From: an uncultured Gemmobacter sp.
GTDB lineage: Bacteria; Pseudomonadota; Alphaproteobacteria; Rhodobacterales; Rhodobacteraceae
Assembly (NCBI GenBank): GCA_937983495.1
Contig: CALKAA010000436.1
Location: 1-6,585 of the forward strand
Length of the DNA: 6,585 nt
Direction: 5' to 3'
Under the pieces are notes generated by a model. That model was given only the letters and a program-made list of their open reading frames with translations, searched no databases and was not told where the DNA came from. Below, piece by piece: positions 1 to 5,340 of this stretch; position 1 is the stretch's first letter, and each line of letters opens with the position of its first letter. The translations under genes and the position numbers were made by a program.

Positions 1-875
1 GCAGGCTCCCGCCCCGAGGCCACCGCCGGGCGGCGCGGGTCCAGCACCTTGCTGAAGGTGAATGACAGCGCCGAGCCATGCAGCAGCGAAACCCCCACAT
101 GCCCACCGCCCGCCAGCCGGTAATCCAGCCCGAAATTGATCGGCGTGCGGTGATCAAAGCCGATGATCTCGGCCTCGCGCACCATCGCATCCGACGAATA
201 TTCCAGCGACAGCCGCAGCCGGTCGCTCGCCTGCCAATCCATCCCGAAAAACAGCGCCGTATCGCCGCGGAAGTAACTGTCCAGCGCCAGCCGCCCGGTC
301 TCGCCGGTGGTCGTGCGAGTGTCGAAGCGGTCAGAGATCAGCGACAGCGGGTTGTCAAAACTGCCATAGCTGCCCAAGCGCCCCCAGCCGATCCCGGCAG
401 AGGCGGTGACGCGCGGCCCGAAATGGCGGCTCGCCACCAGATATTCCGCGCCATAAATCCCGGTGCCGCCGAAATCCTGCAAGCCAAGCGCCAGCGCCGG
501 GCGCCAGCCCTCCGGGTCTTCATCGGCCAGATGGAAGATCACATCGAAACTGCGGTCGTAAAGCGAGATGCCGCCTTCGTCGATGTTGAAATCTTCCAGA
601 TAGCCATAGCGGAACACGCCGGTCACGCGCGGCGAGATCTGAAACACCAGATTGCCGCGCCGGATCATGTCGCCTTGCGTCGCCACCGACAGCGCAAACA
701 CCCCATCCGGCAGCGCAAAACCCGAGGGCATGGTGATATGGCCCGGCACGCCATAATAGGATAGGCCCGGCACCGTATCAGCCAGCGCGATACAGCCATG
801 TCCGGCAATCAGCGGGGATATCATCAGCGCCGCAGAGATATTGCGAATACATGAATTCAGGTGAGGGCGCGGCAT
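1..875 (-). CDS. yjbH: YjbH-family outer-membrane exopolysaccharide protein (N-terminal part, runs off left edge)
   Basis: This frame is open from an ATG at 875 to the window edge (about 291 codons), so the C-terminal part is missing. YjbH/GfcD-family proteins are usually around 700 residues; they are predicted outer-membrane beta-barrel proteins linked to secretion of an extracellular polysaccharide. Residues 1-32 look like a Sec signal peptide ending CIALA before DTVPG. The family pattern follows: PGHITMPSG (about 44-52), then ISLYDRSFDVIFHL (103-116), PALALGLQDFGGTGIYGAEY (126-145), and GIGWGRLGSYG (161-171). Alternating hydrophobic strands fit a barrel. The start has only a weak GACGAG-like ribosome site, but the signal peptide supports it. 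It lies 40 bp after the phosphoesterase stop on the same strand, so it is probably co-transcribed. The family call is firm from the motif run; the exact polymer exported is unknown. Confidence 0.85.
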   Translation of the reverse strand, partial: MPRPHLNSCIRNISAALMISPLIAGHGCIALADTVPGLSYYGVPGHITMPSGFALPDGVFALSVATQGDMIRRGNLVFQISPRVTGVFRYGYLEDFNIDEGGISLYDRSFDVIFHLADEDPEGWRPALALGLQDFGGTGIYGAEYLVASRHFGPRVTASAGIGWGRLGSYGSFDNPLSLISDRFDTRTTTGETGRLALDSYFRGDTALFFGMDWQASDRLRLSLEYSSDAMVREAEIIGFDHRTPINFGLDYRLAGGGHVGVSLLHGSALSFTFSKVLDPRRPAVASGREP

Positions 876-915
876 GCGGGTCTCGTCGTCTAGAGGCGGC
901 GGTCCGTATCCGATC

Positions 916-1686
916 CTATCTGTGCGGCTGGAACCCTTCTAAATCCAGCGTATAAATAACAGGCCCTCTGGAGTCTATAACCGAAAAGGACAGTATCCCG
1001 GTGGCATAAGCACCGGTGTCAAGGCTGAGGCAGCCCCCCTCGACGCGCGCCCTCGGCACAACATTGTGCCCATGGACAACGAAAAGCCCGTCCTGCCGCG
1101 GGACGCGCCCAAAATCCGGATGCCCCCAGAGCATCGACTTTCGGCTTTGAGCCTGCAGCGCCCGGCGAGGCTCAAGCGCGGCATGCACCATCACAACGTT
1201 GCCGCTTTGGCAATACAGCGGCCGCGCACGCAGCCACTCGATCATATCTTCGCCCATGCGTTCACGCAGCGTCGCAGCCATTGCACAAATGGCCTCGGGC
1301 CCACGCGGAAGGCCTTGAAACCCAAAGCTGAGCAGCGTTTCCTGCCCGCCAAATCGCAACCAGTCTGCGCCATGGCGAAGCGGATCGTCTAACACATCCA
1401 AGAGCATGGCCTCATGATTGCCCATCAGGCAAGTCGCAGACGGCAGCTCCATCAGACAGCGCAAAACCCTGGCACTCTCCAAGCCGCGGTCAATCATATC
1501 TCCCAACACGATCAACCGATGATCCGCAAACTCCCGCGCCTTCCAAGCCAAGGCGTCCAGCAACAAGGGAAACGCGCCATGCAGGTCCGGTATAACGAAC
1601 AAAGGCTCATCAGGCTTTGGAACGATCACCTGAGCGCGTTGCGCCCTGCCCCTTGACGAAAAAAAACCAAACACGCTGCCAAACAC
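916..1686 (-). CDS. Calcineurin-like metallophosphoesterase (PPP-type serine/threonine phosphatase-like)
   Basis: The protein has 256 residues and the full set of metal-binding motifs of the phosphoprotein phosphatase/ApaH-like superfamily: DLHG (34-37), GDMIDRG (62-68), GNHE (89-92), VHAAL (167-171), HGH (205-207) and DTGA (223-226). The catalytic core therefore looks intact and is expected to bind two divalent metals and hydrolyse phosphoesters. There is no signal peptide, so it should be cytoplasmic. The substrate cannot be read from the sequence; protein phosphatase or diadenosine-tetraphosphate-type hydrolase are both possible. The start used is GTG at 1686. A second in-frame GTG at 1674 sits in a duplicated 12-bp unit and could serve instead. 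Neither start has a purine-rich ribosome site, because a run of 11 C on the coding strand occupies that position. It lies 21 bp after the small secreted protein gene and 40 bp before yjbH, which suggests one operon. Confidence 0.88.
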   Translation of the reverse strand: MFGSVFGFFSSRGRAQRAQVIVPKPDEPLFVIPDLHGAFPLLLDALAWKAREFADHRLIVLGDMIDRGLESARVLRCLMELPSATCLMGNHEAMLLDVLDDPLRHGADWLRFGGQETLLSFGFQGLPRGPEAICAMAATLRERMGEDMIEWLRARPLYCQSGNVVMVHAALEPRRALQAQSRKSMLWGHPDFGRVPRQDGLFVVHGHNVVPRARVEGGCLSLDTGAYATGILSFSVIDSRGPVIYTLDLEGFQPHR

Positions 1687-1700
1687 GCTGGGGGGGGGGG
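1659..1700. repeat. Slippage-prone start region: 8-A run, 12-bp tandem duplication, 11-G run
   Basis: On the + strand, eight A (1659-1666) are followed by two perfect tandem copies of CCAAACACGCTG (1667-1678 and 1679-1690), then a run of eleven G (1690-1700). On the coding (minus) strand this places C11 where the Shine-Dalgarno site of the phosphoesterase should be. Each 12-bp unit contains one GTG start codon, and a T8 run spans codons 7-10. Homopolymers of this length and short tandem repeats are known substrates for replication slippage. Whether they vary in this organism is inference. Confidence 0.8.
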
Positions 1701-1707
1701 TGACAGA

Positions 1708-2016
1708 TCAGTTGGTCGAAGGCGTGGAACCACCACCTGCTGCCGATGCGACCAGGGCAAGTCCCGCCACGGCGGCACCGCCGGCTCCCAATGCCCCCAA
1801 GCCACCAACCGCAGGTATGAAGCCCGCAGCTTTCTCACTGCAAACCACCTTCACAACTTTGCCGCCCGGCGGATCATAATAGGCATCAACCGGCTGCGCC
1901 TCACCGCAGGTTTTGCGATCTGTTGCGAGCTGCAAAAGCTGGTCCTTATTCATGTCGGCTGCCATCGCAGATGTTGCAGCAAAAAACATGCTGACACAGA
2001 GAAGCGCATACTTCAT
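1708..2016 (-). CDS. Small secreted hypothetical protein with Gly/Ala-rich hydrophobic tail (YjbE/GfcA-like architecture)
   Basis: The product is 102 residues from ATG 2016. This start was chosen over the longer frame (to 2097) because it follows AGAAAGG at a 7-nt spacing and opens directly into a signal peptide, MKYALLCVSMFFAATSAMA, with cleavage expected after residue 19 or 20. The mature part has two cysteines (37 and 59) that could form a disulfide. It then has a hydrophobic Gly/Ala/Val segment (about 66-93) and a short polar GGGSTPSTN end. I do not recognise a named domain. The layout of signal peptide, short body, small-residue hydrophobic stretch and Gly/Ser/Thr-rich tail resembles YjbE/GfcA small proteins, which are encoded in operons with YjbH in enterobacteria. 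The presence of yjbH two genes downstream makes a role in the same polysaccharide system plausible but unproven. Its TGA (1710-1708) is in the same frame as the next gene's GTG. Confidence 0.75.
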   Translation of the reverse strand: MKYALLCVSMFFAATSAMAADMNKDQLLQLATDRKTCGEAQPVDAYYDPPGGKVVKVVCSEKAAGFIPAVGGLGALGAGGAAVAGLALVASAAGGGSTPSTN

Positions 2017-2023
2017 GAACAAA

Positions 2024-2030
2024 CCTTTCT
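2024..2030 (-). promoter_or_regulatory. Ribosome binding site deciding the start of the small secreted protein
   Basis: AGAAAGG reads on the minus strand 7 nt before ATG 2016. It supports that start rather than the upstream in-frame start at 2097, which would bury the signal peptide inside the protein. Confidence 0.6.
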
Positions 2031-2058
2031 CAGTCCTGGGCGTCGGTGCAAGGAGAGT

Positions 2059-2087
2059 ACATTCACATGAGAGAGCAACTTTGACAA
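2059..2087 (-). promoter_or_regulatory. Candidate sigma70-type promoter for the small protein/phosphoesterase/yjbH unit
   Basis: On the minus strand TTGTCA (2087-2082) is followed after 17 bp by GAATGT (2064-2059). The -35 is close to consensus and the -10 is weak. It is the best-placed candidate ahead of the first gene of the left-hand operon, giving a leader of about 35-40 nt before ATG 2016. Assigned by eye only. Confidence 0.3.
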
Positions 2088-2183
2088 GTTCTACCAACTG
2101 CCCGAGTGAATAGCCTCTGGTTTGCTAGACGCCTTGCTGTTTCTGCTGCTGTTCGAAGGCAATCGGTGGCAGCATGACGTGAC

Positions 2184-2217
2184 AGACTTAGGCCCCGCAA
2201 GAGCGGGGCCTAAGTCT
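2184..2217. terminator. Perfect 15-bp inverted repeat, terminator-like hairpin
   Basis: AGACTTAGGCCCCGC (2184-2198) and its exact reverse complement (2203-2217) flank a 4-nt AAGA loop. On the + strand a short TTTG follows; on the minus strand there is no T run. The stem strength fits a rho-independent terminator, but no recognised gene ends beside it on either strand. It stands between the divergently transcribed small secreted protein gene and the restriction endonuclease gene. It could insulate the two units, be the relic of a displaced gene's terminator, or be a protein-binding site. The whole interval 2017-2279 holds only this hairpin and promoter-like sequence; I see no credible gene in it. 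Confidence 0.55.
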
Positions 2218-2279
2218 TTGATGTGGATCTGTTTTTGTCTGTTTGCTATGCCCACAAGGCGCAACTTGAAGGTGAGGCC

Positions 2280-2981
2280 GTGTTTGAAACGAAGAGCTAC
2301 GACGACCCAACTGTTCTGCCGCCAGCTGCTCGCGAACACTGGGTTTTTATGGAAACAAACTCGGCGTCAGCGATCATCAAAGCCGTGTGCCCTCGCGAGT
2401 GGACTGACATCGTTGAGGTCCTCTCAACTTACCGACTCGCCCCCAATACTTGGCTCGTGGCTGGCGGGAATCGCGGCGACATTGCGGCGCAGATCGACGG
2501 CGAATTTCATAAGCGCGGCTGGAGAGAAACGCGGCTGGACCTCTCCACGCACGGCATTCTTTTCGCTAAAGACGGTACCAAAATTGACGAGCTTCCTCCT
2601 ATCTATCAGGAGGGATATCTGGTCGACAACTTTAAGAATCGTATAGTTCTCGACGTAGAATGGAACGCGAAGGATGGAAATCTGGACCGCGATCTAGCGG
2701 CATACCGGTCATGGTTTGACGCTGGCGTCATAACTGCCGGAGTTATTATTACCAAGGATCGCCTATCCTTGCTGAGTCTGGCCCGCCGTATATGGGCTGA
2801 TTACCAGGCTACTCTACCAGAGGCTGAACGAGTAAAGAAGCTACCCATCGACCTCAAGACATCGACCGTTACAGCTTTCGACAAAGCGCAGATGCGAGTT
2901 CGCAGAGGGGTTATGGGGTCGTGCCCGGTGCTTATAGTCGCTGCAACTGAAGCAACATGGGACGGTCAGCCCTTCACCTGA
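2280..2981 (+). CDS. BglII/BstYI-like type II restriction endonuclease
   Basis: Counted from GTG 2280 the protein is 233 residues. The C-terminal two-thirds matches my knowledge of the BglII/BstYI endonuclease family: LVDNFKNRIVLDVEWNAKD (about 114-132), DRDLAAYRSWF (136-146), the core strand AGVIITK (153-159), and the late GSCPVLIVA segment (213-221). The probable metal site is D116 plus D125-x-E127, a PD-(D/E)xK variant in which the usual lysine is acidic; BglII itself has a non-lysine residue there. The expected activity is cleavage of a GATC-centred palindrome, but the exact site is not readable. The start is uncertain. GTG 2280 has AAGG 7 nt upstream and is preferred. GTG 2223 (252 residues) directly abuts the hairpin, and ATG 2349 (210 residues) matches the length I recall for homologues. 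The gene converges on an adenine methyltransferase with 3 bp between stop codons, which supports a restriction-modification pair. It is visibly less GC-rich than the flanking genes, a sign of transfer. Confidence 0.8.
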   Translation: MFETKSYDDPTVLPPAAREHWVFMETNSASAIIKAVCPREWTDIVEVLSTYRLAPNTWLVAGGNRGDIAAQIDGEFHKRGWRETRLDLSTHGILFAKDGTKIDELPPIYQEGYLVDNFKNRIVLDVEWNAKDGNLDRDLAAYRSWFDAGVITAGVIITKDRLSLLSLARRIWADYQATLPEAERVKKLPIDLKTSTVTAFDKAQMRVRRGVMGSCPVLIVAATEATWDGQPFT

Positions 2982-2984
2982 CCT

Positions 2985-3677
2985 TCACTCTGCTGCTGTG
3001 TCGACGCCTGAGTTGTGCGCATAGGTTGGCCAGGACGGCTTGTAGTCTTCATCCGCCTGATTGCCCCACACCGTCCAGCCCTTCCGGCGTCCGCGGCCAA
3101 ACAGCTCCAGGAACGGACCCCATGAGCAGCTCTCGATAATCCCATACTGTTCATCCGGCTTCCGGCTGTGCTCGCGCTTCCGCATCTTGAGCAGGTCGCC
3201 ATCTGGCTCAGGCTTTTCCGAGCCTTCCGGAGCCTCAATAAAATTCACTTGCCGCCGTCCTGGCGCAAGCGTCCTGACACCCTTCCCGCGAACGCCAAAC
3301 AGCAGTATCTCTGTGACGTTCCGGAAATAGAAGCCCACGCCTCTACCGTCCGGTCCCCCATCCTTTCTTGTTTTCTCCCAAACAATGTGGCTCTTATACT
3401 CGAAACCCCAAGAGCTTAGGACTTGCAGGCCCTCAGGGAGTAAAGCGTTCGGCACCCACAGATAGCAATGCGCTCGGTCCTCAACGTGCTGCGAGACCGG
3501 CAGGGCGCATATCTCGTCAAGCTGCATCGTGGGGTATCTGGCGAGGCGCTTGTGCTCCGGCGCAATCTTGCCGGTGCGATTCTGGAAGCGCCACGGAGGG
3601 TCTGCCATCACGGTCGCAAAGCGCTGGCCTTCAAGAAAAGCCGACAGTTCCGCGCTTGCTTTTGCGCCGTCATTCAT
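2985..3677 (-). CDS. MT-A70-family adenine-N6 DNA methyltransferase
   Basis: The product is 230 residues from ATG 3677. The hallmark catalytic motif DPPW is at residues 26-29 inside FATVMADPPWRF. It is followed by YLWVPNALLPEGLQVLSSWGFEYK-type sequence, RNVTEILLFGVRG, and the C-terminal motif HSRKPDEQYGIIE followed by ELFGRGRRKGWTVWGNQ. This is the standard MT-A70 fold order, so it should transfer a methyl group from S-adenosylmethionine to adenine N6. Paired with the convergent BglII-like endonuclease, its likely job is to protect the recognition site on host DNA. The frame is open back to 3857, but GGAG lies 6 nt before ATG 3677 (ATG 3689 has no such site) and a promoter candidate at 3717-3745 would leave the longer start untranscribed. 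The extra N-terminal sequence also does not look protein-like. Confidence 0.85.
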   Translation of the reverse strand: MNDGAKASAELSAFLEGQRFATVMADPPWRFQNRTGKIAPEHKRLARYPTMQLDEICALPVSQHVEDRAHCYLWVPNALLPEGLQVLSSWGFEYKSHIVWEKTRKDGGPDGRGVGFYFRNVTEILLFGVRGKGVRTLAPGRRQVNFIEAPEGSEKPEPDGDLLKMRKREHSRKPDEQYGIIESCSWGPFLELFGRGRRKGWTVWGNQADEDYKPSWPTYAHNSGVDTAAE

Positions 3678-3716
3678 CCTCGTCTCCATAGTAGAGGTAA
3701 GACGGATCAAGATCAC

Positions 3717-3745
3717 AATATCTGGAGAATGTCCAATGTGTTCAA
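3717..3745 (-). promoter_or_regulatory. Candidate promoter for the methyltransferase gene
   Basis: On the minus strand TTGAAC (3745-3740) and GATATT (3722-3717) are separated by 17 bp, each matching four of six consensus positions. Transcription would begin near 3710, some 33 nt before ATG 3677. This agrees with the short methyltransferase start and would let the modification enzyme be expressed independently of the endonuclease. Assigned by eye. Confidence 0.4.
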
Positions 3746-3751
3746 GCAAAA

Positions 3752-3877
3752 ATGCGCTGCCATATCCCCCAAAGCGATAACTTGGCCGCAACCTTTGTCG
3801 CGCGGCTGATCGAACATCACGCCTCGACAGCACTGGAGCAGATGCCGGTTCTCCCACTGTGCGACGGCAAGAAATAG
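3752..3877 (+). CDS. Possible small ORF, unknown function (41 aa) or gene remnant
   Basis: This short frame runs from ATG 3752 to TAG 3877 and gives 41 residues with a helix-like stretch, NLAATFVARLIEHHASTALE (about 10-29). There is no ribosome binding site before the ATG. The stop overlaps the hairpin downstream of urtE, and the ORF overlaps the proposed methyltransferase promoter on the other strand. I recognise no family and see no helix-turn-helix, so it is not an obvious controller protein of the restriction system. It may be the 3' end of a gene truncated when the cassette arrived, or noncoding. Confidence 0.2.
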   Translation: MRCHIPQSDNLAATFVARLIEHHASTALEQMPVLPLCDGKK

Positions 3878-3897
3878 GGCGGCCCGGGGGTCGCCCT
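3876..3897 (-). terminator. Hairpin terminator downstream of urtE
   Basis: A 9-bp stem with one G-T wobble (3876-3884 with 3889-3897) and a 4-nt loop starts 5 nt after the urtE stop. On the minus strand it is followed by ATTTCTT, a modest U-tract. On the + strand it is followed by TTT, so it could act in both directions. It most likely ends the urt transcript and shields the restriction-modification genes. Confidence 0.6.
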
Positions 3898-3902
3898 TTC
3901 CG

Positions 3903-4598
3903 TCAGATGCTCAGCGCCGCCTGCAAGGCCTCGCGGCTCAGGCCTTCCTTGCCCTGCGACAGCGCCACCTCGCCGCGTTTCAGCACATAGAAATGATCGC
4001 CCAGCCCATAGGCGAAATCGAAATATTGCTCCACCAGCACGATGGCCATATCGCCCTTCGCCTTCAGATATTCGATCACCCGCCCGATCTGCTGGATGAT
4101 ATTGGGCTGAATGCCCTCGGTCGGCTCATCCAGCAGCAAGACCTTGGGCCGCATGATCATCGCCCGCGCGATCGCCAATTGCTGCTGCTGCCCGCCCGAC
4201 AGATCGCCGCCGCGCCGATGGCCCATGTCTTTCAGCACCGGGAACAGTTCGTAAATCTCGTCCGGCACCCGATGTTCCGATTTCGGCAGCAGGGAAAACC
4301 CGGTGTGCAGGTTCTCGGTCACCGTCAGCAGCGGAAAGATCATCCGCCCCTGCGGCACCACCGCCAAACCCCGCCGTGCCATGGCCTGCGCGGGCAGCAC
4401 CGGCAGCGCCTCGCCATCCAGCGTGATCCCCCCGCCCGAGCGCGGATGCGTGCCCGCAAGCGCCTTCAGCAGCGAGGTCTTGCCCACGCCATTGGTGCCC
4501 ATGATACAGGTCACCACACCCGCTTTCGCTTCCAGATCAATGCCATGCAGGATCTGGCTTCCGCCGTAATGCAAGGTCAGCCCTTCGGTTTTCAGCAT
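3903..4598 (-). CDS. urtE: Urea ABC transporter ATP-binding subunit UrtE
   Basis: The protein is a 231-residue cytoplasmic ATPase. Walker A GTNGVGKT (34-41), Q-loop VPQGR (81-85), signature LSGGQ (133-137) and Walker B VLLLDEP (153-159) are all present, and the switch region is VEQYFDF (189-195), with glutamine in the H-loop position as is usual in LivF/UrtE-type subunits. Diagnostic UrtE stretches are YELFPVLKDMGHRRGGDLSG and DEPTEGIQPNII. It powers urea import with UrtD through the UrtB/UrtC membrane pair. The start is ATG 4598, giving the family-typical MLKTEGL. An in-frame ATG at 4622 would overlap urtD by 23 nt and add an atypical leader. One nucleotide separates it from the urtD stop, so translation is probably coupled. 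General branched-chain amino acid transport (LivF) is the alternative; the UrtD and UrtC partners argue for urea. Confidence 0.88.
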   Translation of the reverse strand: MLKTEGLTLHYGGSQILHGIDLEAKAGVVTCIMGTNGVGKTSLLKALAGTHPRSGGGITLDGEALPVLPAQAMARRGLAVVPQGRMIFPLLTVTENLHTGFSLLPKSEHRVPDEIYELFPVLKDMGHRRGGDLSGGQQQQLAIARAMIMRPKVLLLDEPTEGIQPNIIQQIGRVIEYLKAKGDMAIVLVEQYFDFAYGLGDHFYVLKRGEVALSQGKEGLSREALQAALSI

Positions 4599-4599
4599 C

Positions 4600-5340
4600 T
4601 CAGCGCCCCAGATACACTTCAATCACTTGCGGATTCTTGGTGACGTGATCGAGGCTGCCTTCCGCCAGCACCGATCCTTCATGCAGCACGGTGACCTTGC
4701 AGTTCAGCCGCCGGATGAACTCCATGTCATGCTCCACCACCACCACGGCGCGGGTTTTCGCCAGCTCCACCAGCAGCGCGGTGGTCTGCTCGCGCTCGAT
4801 GAAACTCATCCCCGCCGCAGGCTCATCCACCAACAGCAGGCGCGGTTCCTGCGCCAGCAGCATGGCGATCTCCAGCCATTGCTTCTGACCATGGCTCAAC
4901 TCGCCCGCGCGGCGCGGCAAATGATCGGCCAGCCCCACCTGCGCGGCCAGGGCCTGCACCTTGTCACGATCCGCCGCCGTTTCACGCCAGAACAGCACCC
5001 GCCACGGGCTGCGATGCGCCTTGAGCGCCAGCATCAGGTTCTCGGTCACCGTCTGATCTTCAAACACCGTCGGGCGCTGAAACTTGCGCCCGATGCCCGC
5101 GCGGGCAATCTGCGCCTCTGACATCGTCAACAGCGAGCGCGGCACCTCGCCAAAGCTCACCCGGCCCTCATCGGGGCGGGTCTTGCCGGTGACGATATCC
5201 ATGAAGGTGGTCTTGCCCGCCCCATTTGGCCCGATCACCGCCCGCAACTCCGCCGCGCCAATCGCAAAGGACAGGTTGTTGATGGCGCGAAACCCGTCAA
5301 AGGTGACAGACACGCCCGAAACTTCCAGAAGCGCGCTCAT
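4600..5340 (-). CDS. urtD: Urea ABC transporter ATP-binding subunit UrtD
   Basis: The product is a complete 246-residue ABC ATPase with Walker A GPNGAGKT (37-44), Q-loop KFQRP (86-90), signature LSHGQ (148-152), Walker B LLLVDEP (168-174) and H-loop VEHDMEF (202-208). The LSHGQKQWLEIAMLL run, the GIGRKFQRPTVFE segment and the C-terminal end VTVLHEGSVLAEGS ... VIEVYLGR are characteristic of UrtD rather than LivG. It pairs with UrtE at the inner face of the membrane to drive urea uptake. Its ATG shares four bases with the urtC stop (ATGA, 5337-5340), so it is translated from the same message, most likely by coupling. No anomalies were seen. Confidence 0.92.
   Translation of the reverse strand: MSALLEVSGVSVTFDGFRAINNLSFAIGAAELRAVIGPNGAGKTTFMDIVTGKTRPDEGRVSFGEVPRSLLTMSEAQIARAGIGRKFQRPTVFEDQTVTENLMLALKAHRSPWRVLFWRETAADRDKVQALAAQVGLADHLPRRAGELSHGQKQWLEIAMLLAQEPRLLLVDEPAAGMSFIEREQTTALLVELAKTRAVVVVEHDMEFIRRLNCKVTVLHEGSVLAEGSLDHVTKNPQVIEVYLGR

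Noticed and set aside
78..764. Long + strand open frame (228 codons)
   Set aside because: It is a shadow of yjbH on the other strand; the minus frame carries a signal peptide and the YjbH motif series.
2017..2097. N-terminal extension of the small secreted protein to 2097
   Set aside because: It would place the signal peptide inside the protein. The AGAAAGG site supports ATG 2016.
2081..2111. + strand TTGACA (2081-2086) as a promoter for the endonuclease
   Set aside because: No acceptable -10 element lies 16-18 bp downstream, and any transcript would have to cross the strong hairpin at 2184-2217 before reaching the gene.
2125..2175. Tiny minus-strand frame beginning MLPPIAFEQQQKQQGV
   Set aside because: Only 16 codons, with no ribosome site and no recognisable family.
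2122..2646. + strand open frame of 174 codons overlapping the hairpin and the endonuclease start
   Set aside because: It reads through the hairpin and overlaps the endonuclease gene in another frame. Its translation resembles no family, while the overlapping frame has recognisable endonuclease motifs.
3678..3857. N-terminal extension of the methyltransferase to ATG 3857
   Set aside because: The extension does not resemble the family, has no good ribosome site, and begins upstream of the likely promoter. GGAG before ATG 3677 is a better start.
3993..4643. + strand open frames across the ATPase genes
   Set aside because: Antisense shadows of urtE and urtD with low-complexity Gln/His/Arg composition.
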